Position numbers and translations under genes: made by a program. A DNA stretch of 64,000 nt from Lentzea aerocolonigenes (GTDB lineage: Bacteria; Actinomycetota; Actinomycetes; Mycobacteriales; Pseudonocardiaceae), in assembly GCF_000974445.1 (NCBI RefSeq), contig NZ_BBOJ01000015.1, positions 1 through 64,000 on the forward strand, given 5' to 3'. The notes under the pieces were generated by a model. It made no database searches and had not been told where the DNA came from. It saw nothing but the letters and a program-made list of their open reading frames with translations. Of the stretch, positions 1 through 8,459 are shown piece by piece (the stretch's first letter is position 1; every line of letters begins with the position of its first letter).

Positions 1-332
1 GATTCTGACTTGACTGGTGTCATCAGGGAGACCTCAGCGATGATCTGGCCGTCAAGGCCGTACTTGCCGCCGATCTCCTCGAAACAGCTGCGGCAGACCA
101 CGCCGGTGCTGCACTCGGCACCTTTGCCAGTGGCTCGGCAACAAGGTGTGAGAGGTACGAGGTACTCCGTGTGGTCGTCGCGGAGCATCGGCGTCGGCCG
201 GTCGCAGAGCGGCACCAGCAGATCTCCGTCCGAGTCGATGCCCCGCACGCGGGCGGCGAGAAACGACGGGACGAGATGGCGGAAGCCGTTGGTGAAGGTG
301 AGTTCGACGGTCGCAGGATCCAACGTGTACAC
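1..332 (-). CDS. Hypothetical Cys-rich protein, partial
   Basis: Open frame from a GTG at 332 to the left edge; the C-terminus is off the window. The start is supported by a GGAAAGGA ribosome-binding site 8 bases upstream. The product begins VYTLDPATVELTFTNGF and contains a Cys cluster (PCC, then C, C and CRSC over about 22 residues), suggesting a structural zinc site. I do not recognise the family. It is the last visible gene of the minus-strand cluster and is separated from the ParB-like gene by a hairpin. Confidence 0.6.
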   Translation of the reverse strand, partial: MYTLDPATVELTFTNGFRHLVPSFLAARVRGIDSDGDLLVPLCDRPTPMLRDDHTEYLVPLTPCCRATGKGAECSTGVVCRSCFEEIGGKYGLDGQIIAEVSLMTPVKSE

Positions 333-363
333 GGGTTGGTCCTTTCCGTGCGTGGTAGCGAGA

Positions 364-398
364 AGGCCCCGAGCCGCCGGGATGGCAACTCGGGGCCT
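364..398 (-). terminator. Hairpin after the ParB-like gene
   Basis: Perfect 10-bp inverted repeat AGGCCCCGAG / CTCGGGGCCT (364-373 and 389-398) with a 15-base loop. It lies between the stop of the ParB-like gene (419) and the start of the next minus gene (332). There is no clear U-tract, so it may attenuate rather than fully stop transcription. Confidence 0.55.
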
Positions 399-418
399 GA
401 CAGGGGTGACATGGACTG

Positions 419-2341
419 CTAGGCCGCCTCGTCGAGGCCGGCGGTGTCGTCGACGAGGTGCGGCCACTTCTCGTTGTCCAGCTCGGGGTTGAGGACCAAC
501 TGCTCGACGTGGGAGCCGCGATAGCCGAGCGTCTTCAGCGCTTCGAAGTAGAAGCGGACGTCCTCGATCTGCTGGCGCCAGGTGGTGTTGGCGCCCCTGA
601 CGGTGTAGCCGTGGTTGAAGTACTCCTCGCAAGCACCGAGGAGCTGGGCGAGTTGGATGATCGTGATCTGGTCCTCGCCGACGGTCTGCTTGCGCAGCTC
701 CTTCACGATCGGATGCTCGGCGTTGCTGGTCCCGGTCGGGTCCGCGAGACCGAGGAGTTCGCACGCGTAGCGGTGCGACGGCGAAGCCTCCTTCATGACT
801 TGGGTCGCCTGCACGGTCGCGCGCGTGAGCAGATGCCGAACCTTGGGAGCCAGATCGAACTTGGGAGCCCGCTTGCCCTGATCCTTCGACGTCCTCACAC
901 CGACGCCCTTGACTGCCCGCGCGGCTGCTGGCTTAGATGCGGCTTTGCCGTTGTGGCTTGTGGCGACCTTGCCGCTCCGCCACGGCTTGAAGTACTCCTT
1001 GAGCCAATCCCTCCGGACTGGCTCAGCGGCCTCCCAGAGGTCGTTGTTGCACTTCGCACGCTTGACCTCCAAGGCTTTCCACGATGCGCTGCGACTCGGC
1101 TCCTCTGGTAGAGCGCGGTCCAGAACGTGGCCGTGGGAGATGTAGTCGGTGCAGACGAAGCGGATGTCGGCCTCATTTCCGTCCAGTTCGTCGTCGACGT
1201 AGGCGGCGTGGCCGGGGCAGTTCTCGTGCTCCTCGCTGGTGAACGCGTGGTCGCTGTCGGCGTCGTGGAAGAGGCGCTCCAGCTCGACAACGTTGTCACC
1301 TTCGCGGTCGACGAGTAGCACGCCCGCGTCGCGCAGCTTCTCCTCCGCGGAGGAGATCACGACCGATGCGATGGTGCGATGTCCGTGGGAGGCGAAGTCG
1401 ACGCAGTACTCGGTCGCCCGCACGTCGAGCTGGTAGGTGACCCAGAGGTGGACCGCACGGCCAGGGCACTCAGCGTGCTGGGCGGGGTCGATCGGCGCTG
1501 CGTCAGCTGCAGCGCAAAGCTTCTCGAGTTCCTCGATGGTGTCGGGGAGCTGGTCGTCCTCGTCGAGGATCGCGTAGCCCTTGTCGGTGAACTCGCGGAT
1601 GGCTTCGTCGCGGACGGCCTGTTCGTTCGCCTTGCGCTCCCTCGCGTTGCGCGCCTGCTTGAGTTCCCAGGCGAAGGTGCCAGGCCTGGAGCGCAGGACC
1701 TCGACGAGCAGCGCGTGCAGCGCTTCGTCGTCCTCGAACTCGGCGAGCTCGGACAGAATGAGCAGGTCGACCTCCGGCAGCTCGGCGACGGCCGCACGGG
1801 TTCGCGTAGTAGCAGCCACAGCGAGACCGGCCTCCACCTGATCGGGCTCCCGCGGCAGGACCTTGGCGATCGCCCCGGCGTCCATGCCGAGTCCTTCGAG
1901 CTTCAGGTAGAGAGCGACCTCCTCGTCCTGGGTGTAGCTCTGGCGGTTCATGTTCTCGATGGCCTGGGCGACTGTCAGGTCCAGCGGAGTGGTGCCGGGC
2001 GCGTGGACCAGGACGTCGATGAGCAGATCAGGCTTCTTGTCCTCCTTCACTGCTACTGCGGCGGCATGGCGGTGGTGGCCGACGAGCACGGTGAGGCCTT
2101 CCGGCTCGTCAGCGACGGTGATCATCGAGATTCGCGTGTCCAGTCCGAACTGTTCGACGGCGGACACCAGGTCAGATCGCTCCTCGCGCACATCCCGCGT
2201 CCGACGGGAGTTCTGGTTCGTGCGCAGCGTCCGCGGATCGACGCCGTGCATGACGTACGGATAGCGGCGAGCCTGATCGGTAGCGATCAGGGTGACGACC
2301 GGTTCGGGGCTCGTGTTGCTCTTGATGCGGAGCTTCCTCAT
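419..2341 (-). CDS. ParB-like nuclease-domain protein, 640 aa
   Basis: The N-terminal ~140 residues look like a ParB/Spo0J domain: GHHRHAAA at about 88-95 corresponds to the ParB GxRRxxA box, followed by IENMNRQ (129-134) and a helix-turn-helix-like stretch. The remaining ~450 residues contain two related Cys/His segments (AECPGRAVHL and ENCPGHAAYV) and an unassigned C-terminus. ATG at 2341 is preceded by GAGAGG. ParB-fold proteins on mobile elements act in partition, regulation or as nucleases, and ParB-like DpdB accompanies DpdA in 7-deazaguanine DNA-modification clusters; here the DpdA-like gene lies directly upstream. The length far exceeds a chromosomal ParB (about 300-350 aa), so a plain partition role is doubtful. 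Confidence 0.72.
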   Translation of the reverse strand: MRKLRIKSNTSPEPVVTLIATDQARRYPYVMHGVDPRTLRTNQNSRRTRDVREERSDLVSAVEQFGLDTRISMITVADEPEGLTVLVGHHRHAAAVAVKEDKKPDLLIDVLVHAPGTTPLDLTVAQAIENMNRQSYTQDEEVALYLKLEGLGMDAGAIAKVLPREPDQVEAGLAVAATTRTRAAVAELPEVDLLILSELAEFEDDEALHALLVEVLRSRPGTFAWELKQARNARERKANEQAVRDEAIREFTDKGYAILDEDDQLPDTIEELEKLCAAADAAPIDPAQHAECPGRAVHLWVTYQLDVRATEYCVDFASHGHRTIASVVISSAEEKLRDAGVLLVDREGDNVVELERLFHDADSDHAFTSEEHENCPGHAAYVDDELDGNEADIRFVCTDYISHGHVLDRALPEEPSRSASWKALEVKRAKCNNDLWEAAEPVRRDWLKEYFKPWRSGKVATSHNGKAASKPAAARAVKGVGVRTSKDQGKRAPKFDLAPKVRHLLTRATVQATQVMKEASPSHRYACELLGLADPTGTSNAEHPIVKELRKQTVGEDQITIIQLAQLLGACEEYFNHGYTVRGANTTWRQQIEDVRFYFEALKTLGYRGSHVEQLVLNPELDNEKWPHLVDDTAGLDEAA

Positions 2342-2378
2342 GGCGACGGCCTCTCTTCAGAGTTGACGGCATGGCAAA

Positions 2379-2409
2379 GCCCCGGCGCGAATGTGTGATG
2401 CGCCGGGGC
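2379..2409 (-). terminator. Hairpin after the DpdA-like gene
   Basis: Perfect 10-bp arms GCCCCGGCGC / GCGCCGGGGC (2379-2388 and 2400-2409) with an 11-base loop, lying between the DpdA-like stop (2446) and the ParB-like start (2341). Confidence 0.6.
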
Positions 2410-2445
2410 GAAGGTGGTTTTCTGGAGCGGAAGCGACGGCCTTGC

Positions 2446-3330
2446 TCAGTGCGAGAAGATGCGCCGCTCGGAGTCGCGAATAGCGGTGATAACTGTTTCT
2501 CGCCAGGTCAGAGCCCAGCGGGGGCAGTTGTTGCAGATACCGGCGTGCTGGCAGCCTGGCAGCCGCAATCGGGTGCGCCGAGCCTGATCACTCCACGCCA
2601 TGCTGTCTGCGGATGCGAAGTGGTGTGCGTTGGCACGGAGTGCAGTGGTTTTCAACCCGAAGCCGTGCATCCGATAGCCGCGGCGGGCGAACCGCTCGGC
2701 GATCACGCCGATGGGCTGGACTGAACCGCGGCGACAGATCGACCCGAGTCCTACTCGTCGCTGCACGGCCAGGTTGATCCCGGCTTTGCGGTACATGGCG
2801 TCGTGCTGCTCGTACTCCTCCAGAGTCCAGCCTTGGAGCACAGGCAGCCAGGGCACCGCGGGGAACTCGCGCGCCAGGTACAGATAGGACTCCAGCGTGC
2901 ATTCCTGGTGGTCGAGTGTCGTCGCGCCCGCGCGGTCGAGAACTTCCGGTTCGGCTGGTCTGTCGAGCGGAGCCACGAAGTCCGGGATCCCGATCTCGTC
3001 CATCAAGCGGTAGACCATGCCGCCGTACTGGTCCTCGTCCCACCGCCACGTGCCGTGGTCCCGGATCTCGGTGTATGCGCCGCTGTCGATGATGTAAGGC
3101 ACGCCGGCGACAGGCATCCCGCGGCCGCCAGGAACATAGGCGGCCAGCGTGTGCGCGGAGACGCACAGAGGTACCGGGCTATGGGCCAGCCACCACGGAC
3201 GGTGCGTCCCGAGGTAGAAAGTCGTTCGGCGTGCTGGATCTCGCGCGATCCGGGACCGCGTCCAAGGCGCAGGAGTGAGATCCCGCATCGCTGGCCACTG
3301 GGCGCGAGGCCGTGGCGGACGCGTGATCAC
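2446..3330 (-). CDS. DpdA-like / TGT-fold deazapurine transferase-like protein
   Basis: 294 aa. The layout matches the actinobacterial and phage DpdA-like branch of the tRNA-guanine transglycosylase superfamily: FYLGTHRPWWL near the N-terminus, IDSGAYTEI (compare DSGGFQ, the substrate-pocket Asp of TGTs), PWLPVLQGW, VGLGSICRR, HGFGLKT and SADSMAWS (probable second catalytic Asp), then a C-terminal Cys/His zinc site around CQHAGICNNC. DpdA exchanges guanine in DNA for a 7-deazapurine such as preQ0. Whether this protein acts on DNA or RNA cannot be told from sequence, and no preQ0 biosynthesis gene lies in the window. GTG at 3330 is chosen: it starts just after the upstream stop (3346), while the internal ATG at 3288 has no ribosome-binding site. 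Confidence 0.75.
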   Translation of the reverse strand: MITRPPRPRAQWPAMRDLTPAPWTRSRIARDPARRTTFYLGTHRPWWLAHSPVPLCVSAHTLAAYVPGGRGMPVAGVPYIIDSGAYTEIRDHGTWRWDEDQYGGMVYRLMDEIGIPDFVAPLDRPAEPEVLDRAGATTLDHQECTLESYLYLAREFPAVPWLPVLQGWTLEEYEQHDAMYRKAGINLAVQRRVGLGSICRRGSVQPIGVIAERFARRGYRMHGFGLKTTALRANAHHFASADSMAWSDQARRTRLRLPGCQHAGICNNCPRWALTWRETVITAIRDSERRIFSH

Positions 3331-3345
3331 CGAGCACCGTCCGTT

Positions 3346-4143
3346 CTACAGCGGCGGCTTCGGAGTGTCGCCAGACCTGCAATCGCCGAACCAGGCGTGG
3401 CGGCACATCCCGAGGAGATCGGCGTGTCGTCGGCGCCAGTCGGGCATCCAGAGGCGCAGTCGTTGCCGCCACTGCGGACCGTGAGCGCGCCCGGCGGGCT
3501 GAGTGGCGTGGGCCAGCTCGTGGACGAACACGTACTCGACAACCGGCATCGGGAGGGCGAACGCCGTCCAGTGCATCGTTACGAGGTGCTTGTCCGGGCC
3601 TTCGTAGATGCCCCAGCGCTTTCGGCCGAGGTTGCGCACGGCGTAGGAGAGTCCAGATATCCCACCGTCTACTTCGTACGGACGGCCTTGCTGTTGCATC
3701 CAGGCGAGGCCGACATCGCGATAGAGCCCCGCGATCGCACGACGAGCGACGTCGGGACGTTGAGGCTTCGCGTAGAGGATGCCGTCCTTGGCGATTGCGG
3801 GAAGCTTGCCGATGTCGCCGGGTGGTGTCGTGACGAGGCGGAGCAGGTAGCGGTGACCGAGAAGGTCGAAGGGTTCGCCGTCGACGAGTGCTTTGGCGGG
3901 ATACCTGGGAGCGCAGAGCTCGAAGCGTTCGCGCTGCTGATTGATCCAGGAGCGACGATCACTGACGAACTTCACCACTCGCTCGGTGGTGGCCACGGTC
4001 GGTACCAGGACGGCGACAGCACCATTTGACCTGATCTTGATCGTGATCAGGCGGCTCTGCGGACGGAGCACCACTGTCGTGCGCCACTCGCTGGGTAGTC
4101 CGAGCGAGCCCAGAGCAGCGAGAAGGTGGCCGGCGTCGGTCAT
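3346..4143 (-). CDS. YgjP-type M48-like metallopeptidase
   Basis: 265 aa. The C-terminal half has VHELAHATQ (HExxH zinc motif) followed by a third ligand in HGPQW and MPDW, the hallmark of the YgjP/DUF45 family of SprT-like metallohydrolases. The N-terminal half has the family's beta-rich region (RLITIKIRSNGAVAVLVP). The ATG at 4143 overlaps the DprA-family stop by 4 bp (ATGA), indicating translational coupling and deciding the start. Its substrate is unknown; relatives occur in mobile elements beside nucleic-acid enzymes. Confidence 0.8.
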   Translation of the reverse strand: MTDAGHLLAALGSLGLPSEWRTTVVLRPQSRLITIKIRSNGAVAVLVPTVATTERVVKFVSDRRSWINQQRERFELCAPRYPAKALVDGEPFDLLGHRYLLRLVTTPPGDIGKLPAIAKDGILYAKPQRPDVARRAIAGLYRDVGLAWMQQQGRPYEVDGGISGLSYAVRNLGRKRWGIYEGPDKHLVTMHWTAFALPMPVVEYVFVHELAHATQPAGRAHGPQWRQRLRLWMPDWRRRHADLLGMCRHAWFGDCRSGDTPKPPL

Positions 4144-5018
4144 TGCAGACCGTCCTCGTAGGCGATGTGTTCGACAGACGTGGCGAGAGTTGCCGCGCCG
4201 GTTCGAAGCAGCTCGTGGACGCCTAGGGAGCTGGCGGAATAGATCGACCCAGGTACGCCGTAGGAGCGTCGGCCGAGCTCGTTGGCGACGCCCACCACCG
4301 CGAACGATCCGCTTCTCCTTCCCGCTTCTACGACAACCGTCGCGCCGGTCAGCGCCGCAAGCAGACGGCAACGCGCGTGGAATCGGTGACGTGCCGGCGT
4401 AGCCCCGAACGGATACTCGCTGACCAGCAACCCGCCATCGTCGATCACTGCTCGGTACAGGCTGGTGTGCGGGCGTGGATGAGCCAGGTCGACTCCGTTG
4501 GCGAGCACGACAACCGCCCGGCCTCCAGCCGAAAGGGCTCCGCGGATCGCCGCGCTGCCGATTCCGTAGGAACCGCAGCTGACGACGGTCACGGCTTCAC
4601 GTGCGATTCCGTTGCCGAACTCTTCGGCGACGGAGTGACCGTAGGCCGACGCAGCGCGTGAGCCGGTCACCGTCACGGCTCGCTTCGTGATGTCGGCCAA
4701 CGATCCTTTTCCCTTGAGCCACAACGCGAGCGGCGCTCCGCGGGCTGTGAGCCCGCTGAAGCGGCCGAACGGCCAGTCGTCGTGTTCCGGTGTGAGAAGA
4801 CGCGCCTCGCCGCGCTCGATGGCGTCCAGGTCGTCGTCGATCTCGATGTCGGACCGACGGATCTCGCCGAGAACTGCCGCTGGTGCAGTTCCCTCCCGGA
4901 TCTGAACGACAGCTTCCACCGGACCGTGAACAGCGACATATTGCTGCAGTGCCGGTGCTGGAGGTTCTGAGACGCGCAACAAGTAGAGACGAGCGCGAAG
5001 CTCTGCATCTGAGGACAT
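4140..5018 (-). CDS. DprA/Smf-family DNA-processing protein
   Basis: 292 aa with the Rossmann-like (SLOG) core of DprA: VTGSRAASAYG, VVSCGSYGIGSAAIRGAL, LANGVDLAHPRPH, GGLLVSEYPFGATP and VVEAGRRSGS. Chromosomal DprA binds ssDNA and loads RecA during transformation; element- and phage-borne copies may do this during entry or act as sensors. ATG at 5018 has AAAGGGAG 7 bases upstream. It is coupled to the YgjP-type gene. No C-terminal winged helix is visible, so it resembles the short form. It is probably not the housekeeping copy. Confidence 0.85.
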   Translation of the reverse strand: MSSDAELRARLYLLRVSEPPAPALQQYVAVHGPVEAVVQIREGTAPAAVLGEIRRSDIEIDDDLDAIERGEARLLTPEHDDWPFGRFSGLTARGAPLALWLKGKGSLADITKRAVTVTGSRAASAYGHSVAEEFGNGIAREAVTVVSCGSYGIGSAAIRGALSAGGRAVVVLANGVDLAHPRPHTSLYRAVIDDGGLLVSEYPFGATPARHRFHARCRLLAALTGATVVVEAGRRSGSFAVVGVANELGRRSYGVPGSIYSASSLGVHELLRTGAATLATSVEHIAYEDGLQ

Positions 5019-5070
5019 GATCAGCTCCCTTTCAGCGGCCTGGTCGCGAGGGCGAAGCGGCGGAAAGTCT

Positions 5071-5637
5071 CTAGAGGGGAAGAGAATCCGGCAGTTGACC
5101 GTGTGACATGCCGTGGGCGATAAGGCGTCCGATGACCGCCTCCCAGGCGTTGCGCTGGTCGCCGTGACGAACCTCGACGACAACGGTGCGCGCACGCTCC
5201 TTGCGGAGCGCAGGGCACGCGGCTGCCGAGAAGGCAAAGCACCGCTTGTGCATCGCGCCACCCTCAGCGACGACACCCTCGAAAACCGCAACCCACGCTC
5301 GTGATCGCCGGTCCAACGACTCACCGCAGACCTGGCAAAGCCAGTGCCTCAGCGCCTCACGGACACGTGCTCCGTTGAGTGCGGCCCAAGCGACTCGGTC
5401 ACCGATGACCGGTGTGATCCAGGGGATCTTGCGGCCTTCCATCTCGGGACGGGGCCAGCCTTCGTCAGGTTGGAGGTGTTGGATGACGACGTCGCCTGCG
5501 TTGTCTCCATTGAAGGGGCAGGTGCCGCGAACGCAGTAGACGTACCTGAGGTCTTCCTCCGGACGTAGCTGCAGGTCGCCGCCGCATTCAGGGCATGACG
5601 GAAACACTGGGATCGCAGCCCACTGTTGTGTACACAT
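5071..5637 (-). CDS. Zinc-ribbon protein of unknown function
   Basis: 188 aa. CPECGG near residue 15 followed by YCVRGTC forms a four-Cys ribbon. A second cluster, LCQVCGES with a later HKRC, lies mid-protein. ATG at 5637 is preceded by GAAGGAAGG. The family is not recognised. Its place between a phage-type protein and the DprA-family gene suggests a nucleic-acid-related role, which is inference only. Confidence 0.65.
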   Translation of the reverse strand: MCTQQWAAIPVFPSCPECGGDLQLRPEEDLRYVYCVRGTCPFNGDNAGDVVIQHLQPDEGWPRPEMEGRKIPWITPVIGDRVAWAALNGARVREALRHWLCQVCGESLDRRSRAWVAVFEGVVAEGGAMHKRCFAFSAAACPALRKERARTVVVEVRHGDQRNAWEAVIGRLIAHGMSHGQLPDSLPL

Positions 5638-5685
5638 TGGACCTTCCTTCGGGCTTCACGTGAGAGAGACATCAGGGCTGGGTCG

Positions 5686-6501
5686 TCATCCCCACTTGCT
5701 GTGCTCGCGCGTCCACTTGGCTTCGACCTTGGGCGCGAGCTCCTCACGCAGGTCGTCTTCGGTGCGGCCGTGCTTTGCCGACAGCGCGGCGAGGATGAGG
5801 CGTGCGTCTTCCTGGTGCTCGGCGATGCTGGCGCGGTGGAAGACCACGTTCTGCCGCGTCAAGTACCTGGCGTAGCTCAGCAAGTCGGCGTACGAGCGTC
5901 GGGCGGTGAACTCGGTCTCGATCAGTCCACAGTGCTTGGTGCGCAGGGGAGTTCCATCCGGGGAAGAGATTGCCTTCGCAGCTTTTGCACGCGCCCGTTG
6001 CTCTCGCCCGGCGCTCCGTGCGAGCTGCTCAGGGGTCTTGATTCGACTAGGTTGATTTCGGACCTCGACCGGTGCGCTCGGGTAGCACTCGGTGCAGGCG
6101 GCCTTGCCGGCCAGATCGACGATCTCCACCTCGTCGCGTCCGGACAGATGCGTGAGCCACGCGAACTTCGTGGTGGGGAAGCAGGTTCGACAGGCGGTGG
6201 TGCGATGCACGTGCCCGCCGGTGTTGAGCACGAGCCAGGCGCGCGTCCAACCACCGCGCCGTGTGAACTCCTGCTCAAAGGGCATTGCCGCGGCTTCGCA
6301 CGCGTCGGCAGCAGAACACGCCTGCTCGATCTGGACTACCAACTCGTCCGCCAGATCGACTTCGCCGCGTTCGATGCGATCTCGACGACGCTTCCTGAGC
6401 GCCACGAGGGTCTGCTCCGCCTTGGTGAGTTCCACGTTCAGGCGGGCGAGTTCGGCATCGATCTCGTTCGGAGAAGCCTTCGCCAGGTTGTTGATGGGCA
6501 T
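5686..6501 (-). CDS. Actinophage-type coiled-coil / Cys-cluster protein
   Basis: 271 aa. Residues 10-55 are a charged coiled coil (ELARLNVELTKAEQTLVALR). The centre reads GGWTRAWLVLNTGGHVH, then CRTCFPTTKFAWLTHLSG and AACTECYPSAP. From memory, this Cys-pair pattern is shared with abundant actinobacteriophage proteins of unknown function. The C-terminal part resembles a helical domain (SYADLLSYARYLTRQNVVFHRASIAEHQEDARLI). The function is unknown; the likeness supports a phage contribution to the element. Confidence 0.65.
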   Translation of the reverse strand: MPINNLAKASPNEIDAELARLNVELTKAEQTLVALRKRRRDRIERGEVDLADELVVQIEQACSAADACEAAAMPFEQEFTRRGGWTRAWLVLNTGGHVHRTTACRTCFPTTKFAWLTHLSGRDEVEIVDLAGKAACTECYPSAPVEVRNQPSRIKTPEQLARSAGREQRARAKAAKAISSPDGTPLRTKHCGLIETEFTARRSYADLLSYARYLTRQNVVFHRASIAEHQEDARLILAALSAKHGRTEDDLREELAPKVEAKWTREHSKWG

Positions 6502-6574
6502 GGTTGTTTGCCTCGACCTTCGTGAGGGGTGCGGAACCGGCAGCTCGAGCTGGAGGCGCCTGGAACGGGAAGCG

Positions 6575-7447
6575 TCAGCGGTATTCGCCGGTCACCTGGA
6601 CCAGATGGGCCATGTCGACCACGGGGCCGGCCCAGTAGCGGACGTGAGCGGGCTCATCGCCGATTCCCCAGGCGTAGAGCCTGAAGTCGGGATCGCTCGG
6701 GCTCGCCCACTCGGAGGTGTTGCCGAGACCGCCGGGTGTCCGCACCCCGTACTCGTCGCATCGGTCGACATCGATCTCGAACCAGGGACCGGCGCGGAGA
6801 TGCTCGAACACTCGGCTGTAGGGCGCGTCGAACGGAGTGATGTGGGCCTGCTGGCATGCAGCCGCCCACTCGGCCAACGCTGACGCGGACAAGGAACGAG
6901 AAGAGGTGATCACCGCATGTACGGCGTCGACGTCTGGCAGGCGGCCATGATCGCTGCTGTCCGCGTAGGCGATCGTCGTCGGACTGGTGAACCACAACGT
7001 GATCCATTGGGGCCCGCGGTGCCAGCCTCGGGTGAAGCCTCGGACGCCGTCGCCGATCTCTGAGATCGGGATCGGTGGCAGCACTCCCTGCAGGCCTTGA
7101 TCAGGTCGAGGCGTCCAGTTGTGGGAGCGGAGATCGTCGTCGACGGTCCGGTACAGCATGTCGGTGGTCCGGGCGCCGGTGTAGCCGTGCGCGGCTCTGC
7201 TCAGCGTCTGCGCCAACCCGTTCATGCGACCTGTGACGTTGCGTAGACGTTGTGGGGGAACGGGTTCCGAGCTCAAGGCGTCGTCAGCAAGGTCGGCAAC
7301 CTGGCACCGAAGCTCCGCGGAGAGCGCGGCCAGCTCCAGAAGGCTGGCGGCTTGCGCTCGGTTGACCATCTCGAACGAGTCGGCGCGAGCCCGTTCCCTG
7401 GCGAGTTCTGCACGCGCCGACTCGGCGGCTTGGCGGTCCTGCGACAT
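6575..7447 (-). CDS. Hypothetical protein with N-terminal coiled coil
   Basis: 290 aa. The first ~70 residues are a heptad-rich helix (ESARAELARERARADSFEM). The rest holds short Trp-rich segments (GWHRGPQWITLWF, GPWFEIDVDR). ATG at 7447 is chosen over the longer frame because AAAGGGAG lies 7 bases upstream, the same ribosome-binding pattern as the DprA-family gene. No family is recognised and no membrane segment is seen. Confidence 0.55.
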   Translation of the reverse strand: MSQDRQAAESARAELARERARADSFEMVNRAQAASLLELAALSAELRCQVADLADDALSSEPVPPQRLRNVTGRMNGLAQTLSRAAHGYTGARTTDMLYRTVDDDLRSHNWTPRPDQGLQGVLPPIPISEIGDGVRGFTRGWHRGPQWITLWFTSPTTIAYADSSDHGRLPDVDAVHAVITSSRSLSASALAEWAAACQQAHITPFDAPYSRVFEHLRAGPWFEIDVDRCDEYGVRTPGGLGNTSEWASPSDPDFRLYAWGIGDEPAHVRYWAGPVVDMAHLVQVTGEYR

Positions 7448-7518
7448 AGTGCTGCTCCCTTTCGCTCTATTGGCGCAGCGAGGTTCAAATTTCCCGGTAG
7501 GGGTTCGAGATTCGAGTG

Positions 7519-8334
7519 CTATGCGGCGGACAGGTAGCCAGTGCCTGGGAAGACGGCCAACTCGGGTAGGTGGAGTTCCCTGAAGGCTTGCCATGCCTCT
7601 TCGGAATTGGCGCGGGCTCGATTTCGTGCCTTGTCGAGAGGGTTGAGGCCACGCTGCTGCTCGGTTTCCTGATTCAGTCGTTGCCGGACGAGCCAGGTAA
7701 CGGCCTGGACCTGATGCGCCGCGACAAGGCGGCCGGAACTGGCGGTCGTCAGTTCCGCAGCAGACCGGTACTGATCGACGACGTGGTCGTAGTGCCGACG
7801 GCTGATCGAACCGTCGCGGCGCTTGGCCCCCTTGAGGGGAGCCGCGCCGTACTCCTCGGTGGTGACCGGGTATCCGATCGCGACGGAGATGGCGTGCCGG
7901 TCCACCACGACGTGCGGATCTGCCGGATCCTTGTCGCCGCCGTGCTCGATGAGGTGGGCGAAGTCGCGGATCTTAGGACCGGTGAGGAGGTCCTCGTATC
8001 GCTCGCCGGCCAGGAGTCGATCGGCAGCACGCTTCTGCAGCGCAGACGCGAACGCGCCAGAGCCGGGGCCGCCGATCCCCTTCCGCTCCTGGAGCACACG
8101 TGCTGCGGTGAGGATGTTTTCGATCCAGCCCTGCTGTGGCGAATAGATGGCCAACATGCCTGCGCCAAGATGGGCGTCACCGTCCGCGATGGTTACGGCG
8201 ACATGATTGGCGTCTCGGTACCAACGCATGCCTCGTTCGATCTCGCCGGACGTTGCGAGCTCGTAGTGCCGCACAATGTTTTCGGGACTAACTGGGTGCA
8301 TCTGAAACCACGGATGGTCGCAAGCGGGAGTCAT
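7519..8334 (-). CDS. Phage-associated protein (DUF7178-like)
   Basis: 271 aa. The order NILTAARVLQERKG ... LLTGPKIRDFAHLIEHGG ... DPHVVVDRHA is shared with phage-encoded proteins of the DUF7178 type, recalled from memory rather than searched. The mean-length helical fold has no obvious catalytic signature other than the conserved VDRHA. ATG at 8334 has GAGGAAC upstream; an ATG at 8361 is possible but has no ribosome-binding site. The function is unknown. Confidence 0.6.
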   Translation of the reverse strand: MTPACDHPWFQMHPVSPENIVRHYELATSGEIERGMRWYRDANHVAVTIADGDAHLGAGMLAIYSPQQGWIENILTAARVLQERKGIGGPGSGAFASALQKRAADRLLAGERYEDLLTGPKIRDFAHLIEHGGDKDPADPHVVVDRHAISVAIGYPVTTEEYGAAPLKGAKRRDGSISRRHYDHVVDQYRSAAELTTASSGRLVAAHQVQAVTWLVRQRLNQETEQQRGLNPLDKARNRARANSEEAWQAFRELHLPELAVFPGTGYLSAA

Positions 8335-8396
8335 GTTGTCAGTTCCTCGCGTTCGATTCATGAAAACTGACGGGGTTTGGTTTGAGTGCGCACGAC

Positions 8397-8436
8397 AAAG
8401 GCCGGCCGCGCTCCCTCGGGAACGCGACCGGCCTTT
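8397..8436 (-). terminator. Strong hairpin between cluster genes
   Basis: 14-bp arms (8397-8410 and 8423-8436) with a single G:T mismatch, AAAGGCCGG... / ...CCGGCCTTT, flanked by T-runs. It lies after the stop of the first cluster gene (8460) and before the start at 8334, so the cluster is probably not one uninterrupted transcript. Confidence 0.7.
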
Positions 8437-8459
8437 TGTAGACGTGCCGTTGCGACGAA

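Noticed and set aside
2446-3330. Housekeeping queuosine tRNA transglycosylase
   Set aside because: Shorter than bacterial Tgt, lacks the classical motif set and sits in a mobile cluster; fits the DpdA-like branch better.
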